From Tomocerus qinae (Eukaryota > Arthropoda > Collembola > Entomobryomorpha > Tomoceridae), in assembly GCA_020055645.1 (NCBI GenBank), contig CM034549.1, positions 32,201,930 to 32,265,929 of the forward strand: 64,000 bases of DNA, in the 5' to 3' direction. The notes beneath the pieces are model-generated. The model did not search any database. It was not told the origin of the DNA and saw nothing but the letters and a program-made list of their open reading frames with translations. Numbering within the stretch: position 1 is the first letter of the stretch; each line of letters starts with the position of its first letter. Below are positions 40,917 to 52,810 of the stretch, piece by piece. Made by a program: the position numbers and the translations under genes.

Positions 40917-43900
40917 GAGCGAACGAAGCAGTACTTGGCGAACAAAGGAATTCTCAATTTTAGTACAGTTCTCAATATCTACTGTACTCAAAAACTGGTT
41001 CGGAGTACTACTATTATTACTCCAATAATATTCTCATTTATCATCAGTTCCCTTCAATTTCAATGCCAGAACAATCGACGACGTTGACAAGACAAATTCG
41101 ATTGATGATAATATTGTAAAGCAAGTAGTAATGCAATTGCAAGGAGCGACCAGACGAATTTCAATGAACACTTTTAATAGTTCTAGTTCAATGAAGGACA
41201 ACCACTTTGGTACTTAGAGTTACAGAAATAATGTCAGACTGCAATTGTAGAGTTGGTTCGTGTGTATTATAGTATAGTAGTGTACTTGTAGGTGTATCAG
41301 TATAAATTCTACTGCGAGAATGTTCAAAGTTAGTAATATAGAATAGTGACTTCAGTGGAGTCAAGACTTTTACTTGTGCTTTGGTTACGTTGTCGACGAT
41401 TACTATGGTTAGCTAATAGACGTGTTTCCTTGTTGACTACGGCGTCTTCACTTGATTCTTAGCTGTCAATGACGAAAAGTGCATGGATGCAGGAGTGTCA
41501 GCCTTTGTAATGTACTCACACATTAAAGTGTCATAGGAGTACAGCATCTAGTTACGTAGAAAATGTAGACGGAAGCCAACCGACAGAACCACCAAACCGG
41601 GCTTACCTATATCATACAAAATAAAGAAAAAAGTTGGTTAGTCAACGTAAAGAGTGTACGCTCTCTCTCTGTCGTTTACACTTGTGTTGTTTTCCTTGGT
41701 TAGAACGATTAGGTGAGTGACTCACATTGGCATCGCATCACCACCGATAAGAACTTTAACCGATCCCCGATTCCCCATGCAAGGCACCCAGCAACAACGA
41801 AACACGCTCACATGCCGGAAAACTTTTACTTTAGTCCTAGCAACAGGAAAGCAAGGAACCACCTTCGGAGAATTGAGAGAAGAGACCCGAACCGAAAACA
41901 GCCACTTTACTTGCCATTCAACCACTTACTGAACTCAGACTCAAATTACTGCCATTTCTACCAACAGCGCACTTATTTACTATTATGCCTATGACCATGT
42001 TTACTTCGTATATTATGATATTTATGAGAATGCGACTCTTTAGACCGTGTTCCCCCTTCACTATAATAATCTACATTTCCCTACTATATCCTAATGACAA
42101 AGACCACAGAAAAATCCCTGTTGTGTTACATGCAGTATGTATATTATAATAAGTATACTTCCCAGCTGCTAAGTAACTTCTACTGATTTGTGTGTGCGGT
42201 TACAAGGAATTGCGTGTTACAAATGCATATAGGCACTACTACTATATAAGTATATACGCTGTACTAGTAGTCGTAGTAGTATAAGTATGCACACATGTGA
42301 ACAGTACATAGAATAAAAGAAAGCATAGGTACTTGCTGTAGGATGCTATTACCTAACCCAAGCTGGGTAAAGAAAAGGCAATGAGTTATTTTGGCTGACT
42401 ACATCTCAGCTACAGATTTAATAGCTCAATAAACTTATTCCCGAATGTAAACAACGTCCGTTAGCCGAGCTGTACGCGCCTCGCCTCGCCGGTACGACGA
42501 CGACCTAGAGGATTGGTTTGGGTGAGTTCAAAAGGCGCTCTATGGTATTCATATGGAGTGCTAATGGATGTGGTTCCTAGCCGTCGAGGGATGGATGGAA
42601 GAAATGTAGAAGGAAAAGCCGGAGGCTTTTAGTTCAACCTCATACACTTGCAGTGTGTGCATACATATAGCTTAAGCCAGTTCAGCTTGAGAAATGAGAA
42701 TGACTTGACTGGCTGAGTATAGGCGAGAGACTGTCGAGTCGGAGTGGACTGGACCCCAGCAAAACCAAAACAGAAACAACATAACAACAACAACATGCAT
42801 ACAACAACGCAATATCACTCACCATTACATATATATGTATGCATACCTATGCACCCTTGCAATGCCCACTCTATACCTCATCACAAATACTTCGCTAAGA
42901 CCCTTCTTTCTAACTACGCACAATAATACCCTTCGGGGATGAACAGGTGACAACGAACTATGACAACACTGGCATGTTCCAAAAGGGAGAATACCTACAT
43001 CAAGTACCTAAACCCAATCCCTTTCCTTTGTTATGATTTTTCAAAGATATTAAAATTGGGTAAGGAAGGTGATACACATATTTATATTGTACACAAACGC
43101 AGGAAGCATAGATAGTAGATATACAATAAATGCCATAGCGTAAAAAGCAATGTTTATAAAATTTGAACTTTTGTATAGAACGGTAAGTGCATTAAACCCA
43201 ATGGATATAGCTATTTTTGTTTACATCGGAATGAACAGGGAGGAAAATCAACACACACACCCAAAGAATCGGATCCGCAACGAACGAGTTGAAGCGTATC
43301 AGTGCGTAAGTGTATCATGTAATCAAATAATCGAACACGACATTCAATTGAATTTCCCATCCTCTCGTACACGCTCAGAGATAATTTACTTACGTGTGCA
43401 ATGTGCATTGTATTAGGAGTATTTACACAGTAGAAAGCATAGAGATAGTGGTAATTGAATGTTTATGTGAGTAGACAGACATAAATGAACAATATCGATA
43501 GAGTGTAATCAAAAGAAAAGAAAACCTGCTCATCTTCAATTATAAGATTGCGCTTTAGAAATAAATAGCAAAGAGGTGTATCTGTAATTAGGTAGGTAAT
43601 GCATTAGTTTACTTGCCTTTGACAAGAAATCGTTGAGGTACAAACCAAGAGAGAAGGAAACACTAGTAAACTATTACACAGTAGTAGTAGTATAGTAAAT
43701 ATAATTTGCAGTATTATAGGATAGAGGAGTAGAGTCGTTTAGTAACTTTTGCGTTCAGAACAAACAAAACTGACTTCGACCTATATTTCCGGTTTTACTT
43801 TAACATGAACGCACTTTGACTTGTAATTGAATTTGTTTTAATTAGCTAACTGGACAGTAGACTTAATTAGAAGACTCACGAAGGACAACTACTTAAATGT

Positions 43901-44369
43901 AAACAAATGATGGCAAAAATTGCCAATTGAGCGACTATACAATCGCAGAGTCAACTAGGATAAGTAATATTTTCCACAAATTCAGTTTCGGAAGTGAAAG
44001 TTTGGAGGAAATATTGTATTCCATGGTTGGATTCATTTTGTGTTCAATTGTTGAGGAGTTGCAAGACAAAGATACTTCTTGGAGGAGCGGAGTACAGTAA
44101 CTGCGTATTTGGTTGAGACGATTCCGTTTGTATCTTCTCTATAAAATGCATGTGCAGTGTTACTTAGTATACTTATATCGGCTTAGCTCTCTGTGTCTCT
44201 CTGTGTGCTTTGGAGTTGTGTGAGTGAGTGTGAGCCGGGCTAAGGCTTGCTCAACTCAACTTGCACACTCTGAAGACCAGCTGGGTTGGGTTTTGTACGT
44301 AGGGACTTGTATGCACAAGGATACAGCACACACACACAGAGCTACAGCAGTTCAGTTGGCTGGCCTGGT
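40911..44369. other. Region directly upstream of the start codon, no coding gene seen
   Basis: This probably contains 5' untranslated sequence and/or the first intron of the Glut4EF-like gene. A GC-richer patch at about 42460-42540 (cgcctcgcctcgccgg) is followed by a plus-strand donor-like gtgagt near 42521. Open frames at 41713-41994 on both strands have no recognisable domain. I cannot place a transcription start. Confidence 0.4.
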
Positions 44370-44630
44370 CTGGTTTGTTGTTATGTCAAAAGCTGGGGGA
44401 ACTGAGCAGGGAAGAGAGGAGCAGCGTTTCCAAGTCGGCATCTCGCTCTGCACCATTCTGAACAAGTGGAGAGGTTGGAGGCAAGATGGCTGCTGCCCCA
44501 CTCCGATCTGGCAAGTTCCTCTCGAAGGGTGGCCCATCGGCATGGAGGGGGAGGGCAGAAACAGCTGATGATTACATGACGTCACACGGCGTTGACCTCA
44601 ATTACATTACATACATCGTGTGTTGATTTC
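44370..44630. promoter_or_regulatory. GC-rich patch with YY1-like and CRE-like sites (candidate promoter or enhancer)
   Basis: This block is clearly GC-richer than its surroundings. It contains gcaagatggctgctg at 44481-44495, close to the YY1/promoter-type core AAGATGGC, and the palindromic CRE core tgacgtca at 44578-44585. The ATG inside the YY1-like site (44486) opens a 46-codon plus-strand frame starting MAAAPLRSGKFLSKGG and ending at 44626; I do not recognise it. The block lies 3.5 kb upstream of the Glut4EF-like start codon, so it could be an alternative promoter, a first exon on either strand, or an enhancer. Confidence 0.35.
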
Positions 44631-47600
44631 AGAACAGACTCTTCTTCTCCTCTTCGCCAAACTCGCTCCGTGCACCAACAACATCATTCTCTCTTCTTCC
44701 ACACAACCACCAACTTAACTCCGACACACTCCCAACACTCTATCCAACTCGCATGAAAATTTCGACCTTGTTTTGTTTTCCATCCTATATCTCTAATAAC
44801 TCCTGCATCTCCTCCTAATATTACATCTACTTTTCCTTCCTCTCAATTCAAATACAAGCAATTAAGTCACATTATTTACTACGTTTTTTGCTCCATCCCT
44901 ACCTTCATTATACTTTGAAACAACAGCAACTCTTCCCATAATAATCGAAATCTTGTCCAAATGTTGCCATTATTGTTTCCTTTCCACAACCTGAATTCCT
45001 TAACCATCAGATTTACTTCCCCGATATCTCCGGCATCCTGTCATGTATATAGATATGCAAAATGAAGGATGTAGCTTTAAAAATACTTGGTAGCAACTAC
45101 AACCTATTATGCTTACTAAAATTACCATAGCCATTAGCCCCAAATAATCAAGTCAATAATATACTTTGTGTGCCAAGGTGGAAAATATTTATGTAATATG
45201 CATAGCAGCCAGCAGCTACTAAATTGCACCGCATATATTGAAGCAAAAAATCCGAGTAGCCTGTCTTTACGTTTATGGATTTTTGTCAGTCGGGCGCAAA
45301 TGTACAATCTGATATTCAAAATGTATGATATAATTGTTCAGATGTATAAAAATCCATTTGGGTTATAAATAATAGTCAGCTTGTTTCACCCTTTCGCAAG
45401 ACTTGGATTAAGCAAATTGTAAATGTAAATCTTGTTTTTTCCTTAAGCAAGCCGATGGAAACGGTTTAATTAATTCAGTGCTCCACGCTCATCATCGCCA
45501 TCATCACTTGGTAATCAATAGGAAAGCAGACGTGGATAGGTATAGGAAAGGCAAGCAGCTGTAGTGCTTGTACATAATAACATTGCCTCTTAAGTCCAAC
45601 TACGCTCCATAAAGTTTATCTGATTTACATTCTTATGCTTACGCTTAGCTAACATTTTTTCTCATGAGTTGACATTTTCACTTTCAGCTTTTGAGCTTTT
45701 CTATGCTATCTTTACACTGAGATAGCATTTAATAAGCTGATGAGGAGCTTAAGCAATCCATGACCCGTGCCTTTTAATGTAATGGATGTACAGCACACCA
45801 TAATCATAACAACGCTCCGTAGATACAAAGTAGGCAGAGTGTCACTAATAAACTGTCTTTGCTAATATTGCATTTCTTCACCCATACAAAATGTAGGCTC
45901 CTAATCGCCATTTATCATACATACAGCTGCAGTTCATATCTGTTTAACGTACAGCTGTATGTGTATAGTAGGACATTCATTCCGACTCATGGACATTAAA
46001 TCCTGACACCATCGTCTACATAGGAGACAATCGTTATATAAGGCCTATTGCGAGGTAATATATTATTAGTGCCTAGTTTGTACCTACATTTAATGCATTA
46101 TGTAGAAATGGATAGCTAGAAAATGGCATTATGTATTATGAATAGCGGGATATCTATGGTAGAAGTTATAGAGAGAGCAATTACTATCTTTTTGCTTTCC
46201 GCTCTGCCTGTCTGTCCTCTCCTCACCAAAATAGTCTTTGAGCAATGCAACTATTGATTAGAGAATAGCCAGCTAAAGTATATTTGCTCAACTTTACGAC
46301 TTTTCCTACTTCCCCCACTACTCTACTCATTTTATTTTATATTGACTTTGACTCTAATGTACTCGGCAGCTTTCGTTGTTAACTGTATTGAATTGCGATG
46401 TACCATTGTGCTGTGCTACTTTTTTTATCTGCACTAACTGATGCTATTTCCTAAATCAGAGTTTAACTTCGAGATTACTAACCCTCATTCCCATTACATT
46501 GGACTACATCCTATACTGTATATACTGCAGTTTCTGTCACGTACGCTCCTCGAGTTTCCACATCCAACCCATTACGTAAGTTTGTCACAAACAGAAAAAA
46601 CTATTCTCAAATCAACTTCCTTGTGTAGGATAATGACTCTTATTCAGTTTTGTTTACTAAACATTGCGTATTTTTTAAACTTTTTATCCATTGATTCACA
46701 ATTAGTAATTTAGCTCATCTGAGGTCACATCCCACTAAACAAAAAAGCCAACCTCGTTCAGATAATAAATCAGATATAAATACAACGGTAAAAAATAGTG
46801 TACAGGACACACCATTCAAATAGAATATTTATGTTACAGTATAAGTGTGGTAGATAAATGACAGGAATCGAAATACGACATAGAAACAAAATCAACCATA
46901 AAGTCGAAAACAGATCAGAAACTTATCAAGACTGTCGGAGACGACAGGAGAAGCTCTAACTACATGTTCGTGTCACTCATCGATCTCTGCCATTGGCATC
47001 ATGATCCAACTCTGAGATAAAAGAGCAGACTAGCTCGGAATAATACATACTAATGCTAAATAAAACATGTCTCTGATTAAATCTCAGTCTTTTAAGTCAC
47101 AACTGGCGATGTGGCCAAAAAGGCTTAAAGCATCCATTTTTATGTAACTCTCAATCAAGCTCCCCAGCACTACAGGATAAGATTTTATTCCGCAATATAT
47201 AAAAATGAGTTTTCTTGCTACAGACCATTGGCCACCCTAATACACTCACAGAGAGTCAACTCAACTCTATTAATGGTTCAACTAGGGTAAAGAGCCCATC
47301 AGCGACAAACAAAATCACACAACGTAGATTTCTACCCTGCCATAAACCTTTTCATTTGAATGAACTAACTGAACTAAAGTGAACATTAACCTTTGATTAA
47401 AATATTTCCCGTCTCAGTCTGCATCTCTCTATACCAGCTACGCACATGCTACAGATAATATACATAACAAAAACATCCACAAAACCCATTCCTCGTAAAA
47501 TGATATGATAAATTTAAAAGAGAACACTGATACTCTGCCTAGCAGCCATTAACTTGCCATAATTAGCGAATCTACTTATACATAGCTTACAAATCTACGG

Positions 47601-48452
47601 ATACAGCGAGCATTACAGTGTCCTACTGTAGTACATATTTTTATACAGCAAGTAAATGTACGTTCCGAGAATCACTTAAATCTATGCAAGCATTTAACAA
47701 TAAAGTATTTCTGGATTTCTCTTCCTCGCTCTTTAGGAAAATGTATCAGATATAAATAGCGAAACGAACATGGGATACCACAATAGCCTTTCAATTCAAT
47801 ACCTATATTATCTGCACGTGCATAAAGAAGACAACGCTCTTGCAAAATATCTTGCAAATACAACGTAAAATTAGTGCTGTTAAAAAATAAATCCATTTTA
47901 TACTGCCCAATTGGTATCTTAACTGCTTATGATATTATTACGATAGGGTAGAGGAGGTAAAGGCTAGTTATCACAATGTTATCATTATAGTTAGCTAACG
48001 TAGAAAAACATGGTACTATCATTACACTTACACCCACATGTAACATTACATAAAATGTAAGAAGCTGCTATTGAGATGCGGAGTGAGTGAACGGAGCTGA
48101 TTGTGTTTAGAGTTGGTGTGGCGAGGATTTACACCTTGAGAAGATAGGATGTTGATAAGACGCGTTGAGAACACATCGTATTAACATTACTAACGCACAA
48201 ATTGCTGCGTTGCTTGTAATCTAACACAATAGCTATCTATCTTACACACGTAACGTAATATGATGTAAAGCTAAAATGCTCCTTTGATCTCTATCTCGAA
48301 TTCAGAGCACAGATAGAAGACACAAAAGTACATATTTACCTACGAAGCTAATATGTACATTAGCATGCATGTTGGGCTACACACACACTTTTATGTACAG
48401 ATACTATATTATACTGTACGTGTACGCAGTGCTACACATCATCATACGATAC

Positions 48453-48469
48453 CATCATCATCATCATCA
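48453..48469. repeat. (CAT)n microsatellite
   Basis: Five to six tandem CAT units, with further cat/atc repeats on both sides, in the upstream noncoding region. Confidence 0.8.
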
Positions 48470-50818
48470 GCTCATCATCTAATTCCCAACAAAACAACAA
48501 CAGCTACAAATTCTATCTACGGATGAAGCAACCAGAACAAAACAGAGTCTCAATTTAACATCACTCACACCTAACATTATTGCCACTGTAGATAAACCAG
48601 GTTGAACAGTAAGCAAAAAGGAACCGTGATGAGTATATGCAGTGTGTGTGTACTTATGTTACTTTCTGTACATCTCAGATATTTTGTCTAGTGTAATGAT
48701 GTGTTCCGTTCTGTTGTAGCAGTTAGTTCTTTCCATCCTTCATTTCTTGCATAAAAAACAGAGTAGATGATGTTGTGCTCTAAAAAGTAGTTCCCGCACG
48801 AGTTGCTCTGGTTGGTTCCTTCGTTTATATTATACTGTACATAACTCATTTTTTCTTGTTCATATATTTATACATTTTAAACTAGGATGTGTAATATTAT
48901 TATAATAACTAAGGGAAGAAGAAGAAGAGTTTGCTAAGTTGACAGAATACATTTTGTTGGTAGATCTGTTGTTGTGAAATCACAAGTCAGTGTCCAACAC
49001 TTATAGTTTATTGTGTTCAAATGGATTGTAGTAGATACTGGAGTAGGACGAGGAGAACAATTAACAATATTGCATGTAATAGGTATATATAGCTACTTGA
49101 ATAGATACATATTTTAAGTATATGCAGATAGAAGATACAAGATATAGCTTTTAGAAGGGTAGATAATAGATAGACACAATAAAATATATGTAGATAGATG
49201 TATAGAATGTGATATGGTAGGAAGATAGGGAGGGAAAGAGAAGAAAATGGGACGTTAGCACAGTAGAGTGTAATTCAAGTCAGTAAAGTCGTAAAAAGTG
49301 AATAAGACGAGAGGAGTGCATAAGTCCAGGCCAGGGCGATGTAACCATTACATCCGCTTATGGACGAAGGAAAAGCGACCCGACCAAAGTAAATCTCCCC
49401 TCTTCATGCAATGAGTTTCTGGTTAATGCCTAATGGGCAATGGAACTGGGTAGTTAGAAGAGCCAAGGTGTAACTTGGATATGAATAAGTATGTGGAATT
49501 GGATAGCCTATCTACATAGCCCTACATACGGTCTATATACTATGTATATACACTAAATATAATATCTATAAGAAACAATAAAAGTAAGTACATCTGACTC
49601 GAGTGTGTGCACTGCAAGGAAATCATTTTTCCCCAAGTCTCTTAAGCACAGCGAGGAACTTGTAATAAGAAATACATGATGTAAAAAAGTAAGTTCCATT
49701 TGCCTGTGTCATGATTCCGAGGGATGCTATGGCTATCAGGTCGTAAAAGCCGGTAACTTAAGTGAAGTAATGCTTAGTTACCTACTGCCTACCTCCATGC
49801 TCAGGCTACAAGCCCATAGAGCTTCGAACATGACGTGAATTGCAGCATCCATCCAGCAATATGTACATTGCATCTTCTGGGATGCGACTCCCAGTTAAAT
49901 CTTGGACTATCTAATCCATTCATTCCAGGAACAACTCTTGAGAAATACGAAGACTGTCATTCTCGTATCACTAGAATTGAGTGTGCGTCCAATTTACAGA
50001 AAGAGATTCGTCTCTATCTGTACACTCGCAATTACAATCAGTTCCGTCTCCATCCCATAACATACTGCAGCGAGAAAAATAAATCTCGAATACTTCACTT
50101 AACTATATAATAATATTGTACTGCTCTGTAATATCGTCTGCCTGGCTCCAATCAAATAGACCAAACTACTACTACACACTACTACTGCTACACTTAGGAA
50201 GGATATTATAGCGCCTATGTAAATATATGTAACAGAGTGGAAAAACGACCAACAGACTGCTACACATACGTACACAGCCAGACAAAGTTCAATCAGTCTT
50301 TTCAAATCAACACAACAAAACACAAGATATATCCACTCTATCTCTTTCTACTAAAACCATCTCTATTTGTCTGCATTTATGTATGTATTTATAATGTACA
50401 GCTGCGCATATCCATTCTAAATAACTCTCTCCACCAACTTCAAATAGAACTAAACGAAACTTATTCAAGGCTCCTAGTTACTATTTCAGTATACTCACTA
50501 AATTATATACAACTATTTAACAGAAAAGGGAAATGTAACTCTCAGCCAATCTGTCTGCAATTACATAGGTATACTAAGTTATACTCCGTACTCAAGTAGC
50601 CATTTCAAAACGTGCGTCATGTATGTCCTATGGCGTTTATTACCCGAAAAAAACACAAATACCTCTAACCCTAAAGATACTAAACCGATTTGAGTTAAAG
50701 TACTTATTAGTATACCACTCGGTATAATATAAATAACTTCACAATGGAAAAACCAAAGAAAAGAAGGGAAATACCATGGACCATAAAATAAATTGAAAAC
50801 TCTTAGCAAAGTTTGACC

Positions 50819-50833
50819 AGAGAGAGAGAGAGG
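50819..50833. repeat. (AG)n microsatellite
   Basis: A short AG dinucleotide run in the upstream noncoding region. Confidence 0.75.
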
Positions 50834-52662
50834 AGTCGAGCCAGCTGAGTGGCAGTCTAGGCAATACGGATAGATAGAGCGTATAAATAAATACACATGT
50901 ATGGTTATGTGGATGGATGTTTAGAAGAGATTTGAGACTCCCTCAAGAAATGAAACTCGGTGCAGAAACATAAGTTAATAAGGCAGAGAGTTGAGTGAGT
51001 GTAAGTCGGGGCAGAGCAGCAGTGAGCCGAGAAGAAGCCAAGTGTACATAAAAAACAAAGTTTTTGTCAAGTTTGGTAGGGGCGATTGACCTTGTTTACT
51101 TCCCTTCTTCGCATTGAATTTGACGCCCTAAACCGGCATCATATGGTACGGTTCATCTTGCCTGAAAAGCATCTATTCTTTCCCCAGTGACAGTTTTAAT
51201 GTCTGTACTCTTAGTTGAGTTTTGCCATGTTATGTAATGCTGCATTTGTGTCATCCTAGATATATTACATATTATTATTATTACAGATGGGGATGCGAGG
51301 TCTGCTCACTGTCTACCTTCCAAGCAGTATTTCACTTTCCAAACAATAAATAGGGGAGTGTATAGTGAGGCTGGTGCACTACGTGGAAAGCGATATTATC
51401 CTTTGCTATTCACCTTTAGATAGCAAAAAAGTCAGGTTAAGTTAAGTAACAAATAGGACGTGACAACCGAGGTCGTCTCGACATCGACCCTAAAACGCTA
51501 TCTTACCTCACCCTGCCATTATGCCTTGGCTTGCTGTGCTGTTTTAATCCGAAAGCCTTGCTTTGCGATAAGTCAGACCAGCATCTACTAAATAGTGTAT
51601 AACCTGAGTCTATCTATAGATAAACGAGACGACTCCTATGTATGACAGACTTTGACTCTTCCATTTCCAAATAATTCCACTCTACATCATTTCTTTTCAG
51701 CAAAATACGTACCTAATCGATTTCTATGGACAAAAGACTACGGCAATTACCATACTTGCTTCACATCATACTGAATTCTACATTGCATGACACTGCATTG
51801 CATTATCCCCAGCCAATCTCACTCTCATCCACTACTCTACACTGTACACTTTATTTGTGTTCGTAAGTTCAGTACTTTTAAAGGTATCTTTGCATCTCTA
51901 CGTGATATCATACAACCAGAGAAAACAAATCTGGAAAAACTATCTCGTTTACCGTCACTATCCTAAACACGATTCACAGAGGAGCATTACAGAGATGAGC
52001 GATTAAATTCAATCCACTCTTCTCCTTTTCTGTCCTACTCTACATGGTCGGCTCTTGTCCTCAGTCCTGCCTTCTTCGCTTCGTCGGCAATAAACTTTAA
52101 TCCTCACATATACTAGTAGAAATATACATACATTCTACCAAACACAATTGCACGATTTATGTAAGTATTTATACCAGAGAAAAATAAATAGCTTGAACAT
52201 AGATATAGCTGTAGAATATTTATTTCTTCATAAGATGTATATGGATGTTGCATACACAAACAGAGGGAAGTATTATATAAAGAAAACATGGTAAACTAAC
52301 GAAGTAAAGGAAATAAGCCACACTTGCACTTTAAAGAGAGCAAGAAAAAATAGCCAAGTCGTGCAAAGAAATGTGCAAAAGAGTATTAGGAACAGACACG
52401 GAATAGTACAGCCACTAAAAGCTACTTGAAGGCCATTAGAGTATGCATAAAGTTCAACTGTATCTCTATAGCCAGAGGAAGTTGTCTCTCTCTGGCTGTG
52501 CTGGAACGCTGTATCCGACTCTATCGAAGCAAGAACGCACACACAATACCAGAGCAGTTTGTTTTATCAGAAAGAGTCAATGCTCGGTGAACGTTATAGG
52601 GGAGATAGGAGCACAGCCCAAAAATGGAACCAAAAAAGTCGGGTAGAAACAGGGAGTCGTAC

Positions 52663-52810
52663 CTTTGTGAGGGAAGAGAACGGCCTTGCGGCTCACACGA
52701 CTGTTTGAGATCTTCCCATCAGCGTCCGCGCCCCCTTGACAGTGACCTCAATTCCCCGTCCCCTGTCAATCCCAATTGGAAATTCTTCGCGTCGCCGTCT
52801 CAGGCCTCAC
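52663..52810 (-). other. Exon-like GC-rich block, candidate 5' untranslated exon
   Basis: On the minus strand a 148-base GC-rich block is bounded by acceptor ttaatgattacag|GTGAGG and donor CACAAAG|gtacga. All three frames contain a stop, so it is not an internal coding exon with these limits. One frame is open in the final third (ADADGKISNSRVSRKAVLF, then PHK), but without an ATG. A short upstream frame, MGRSQTVV, also lies within. It is on the same strand as the Glut4EF-like gene and 11.8 kb upstream of its start codon, which fits a leader exon. It could equally belong to an unrelated transcript, or use another acceptor (attgag) and be coding. Confidence 0.4.

Larger units (their letters stand above)
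44631..52662. other. AT-rich upstream noncoding DNA
   Basis: No coding exon, RNA gene or mobile element could be supported. There are short simple repeats (CAT, AG) and frames up to about 120 codons without recognisable content. It may be the first intron of the Glut4EF-like gene if the block at 52663-52810 is its 5' exon. Confidence 0.6.

Noticed and set aside
40911-40991. N-terminal extension of exon 1 by 27 codons (starting STVDIENCTK...)
   Set aside because: The extension begins at TTG, not ATG, and contains no Met until 40910. The family protein starts just before KRLAKRS, so the shorter form is preferred.
44137-44150. TATA-box-like tctataaaatgc upstream of the GC-rich island
   Set aside because: TATAAAA strings are common in this AT-rich sequence and no initiator or transcript evidence ties this one to a start site.
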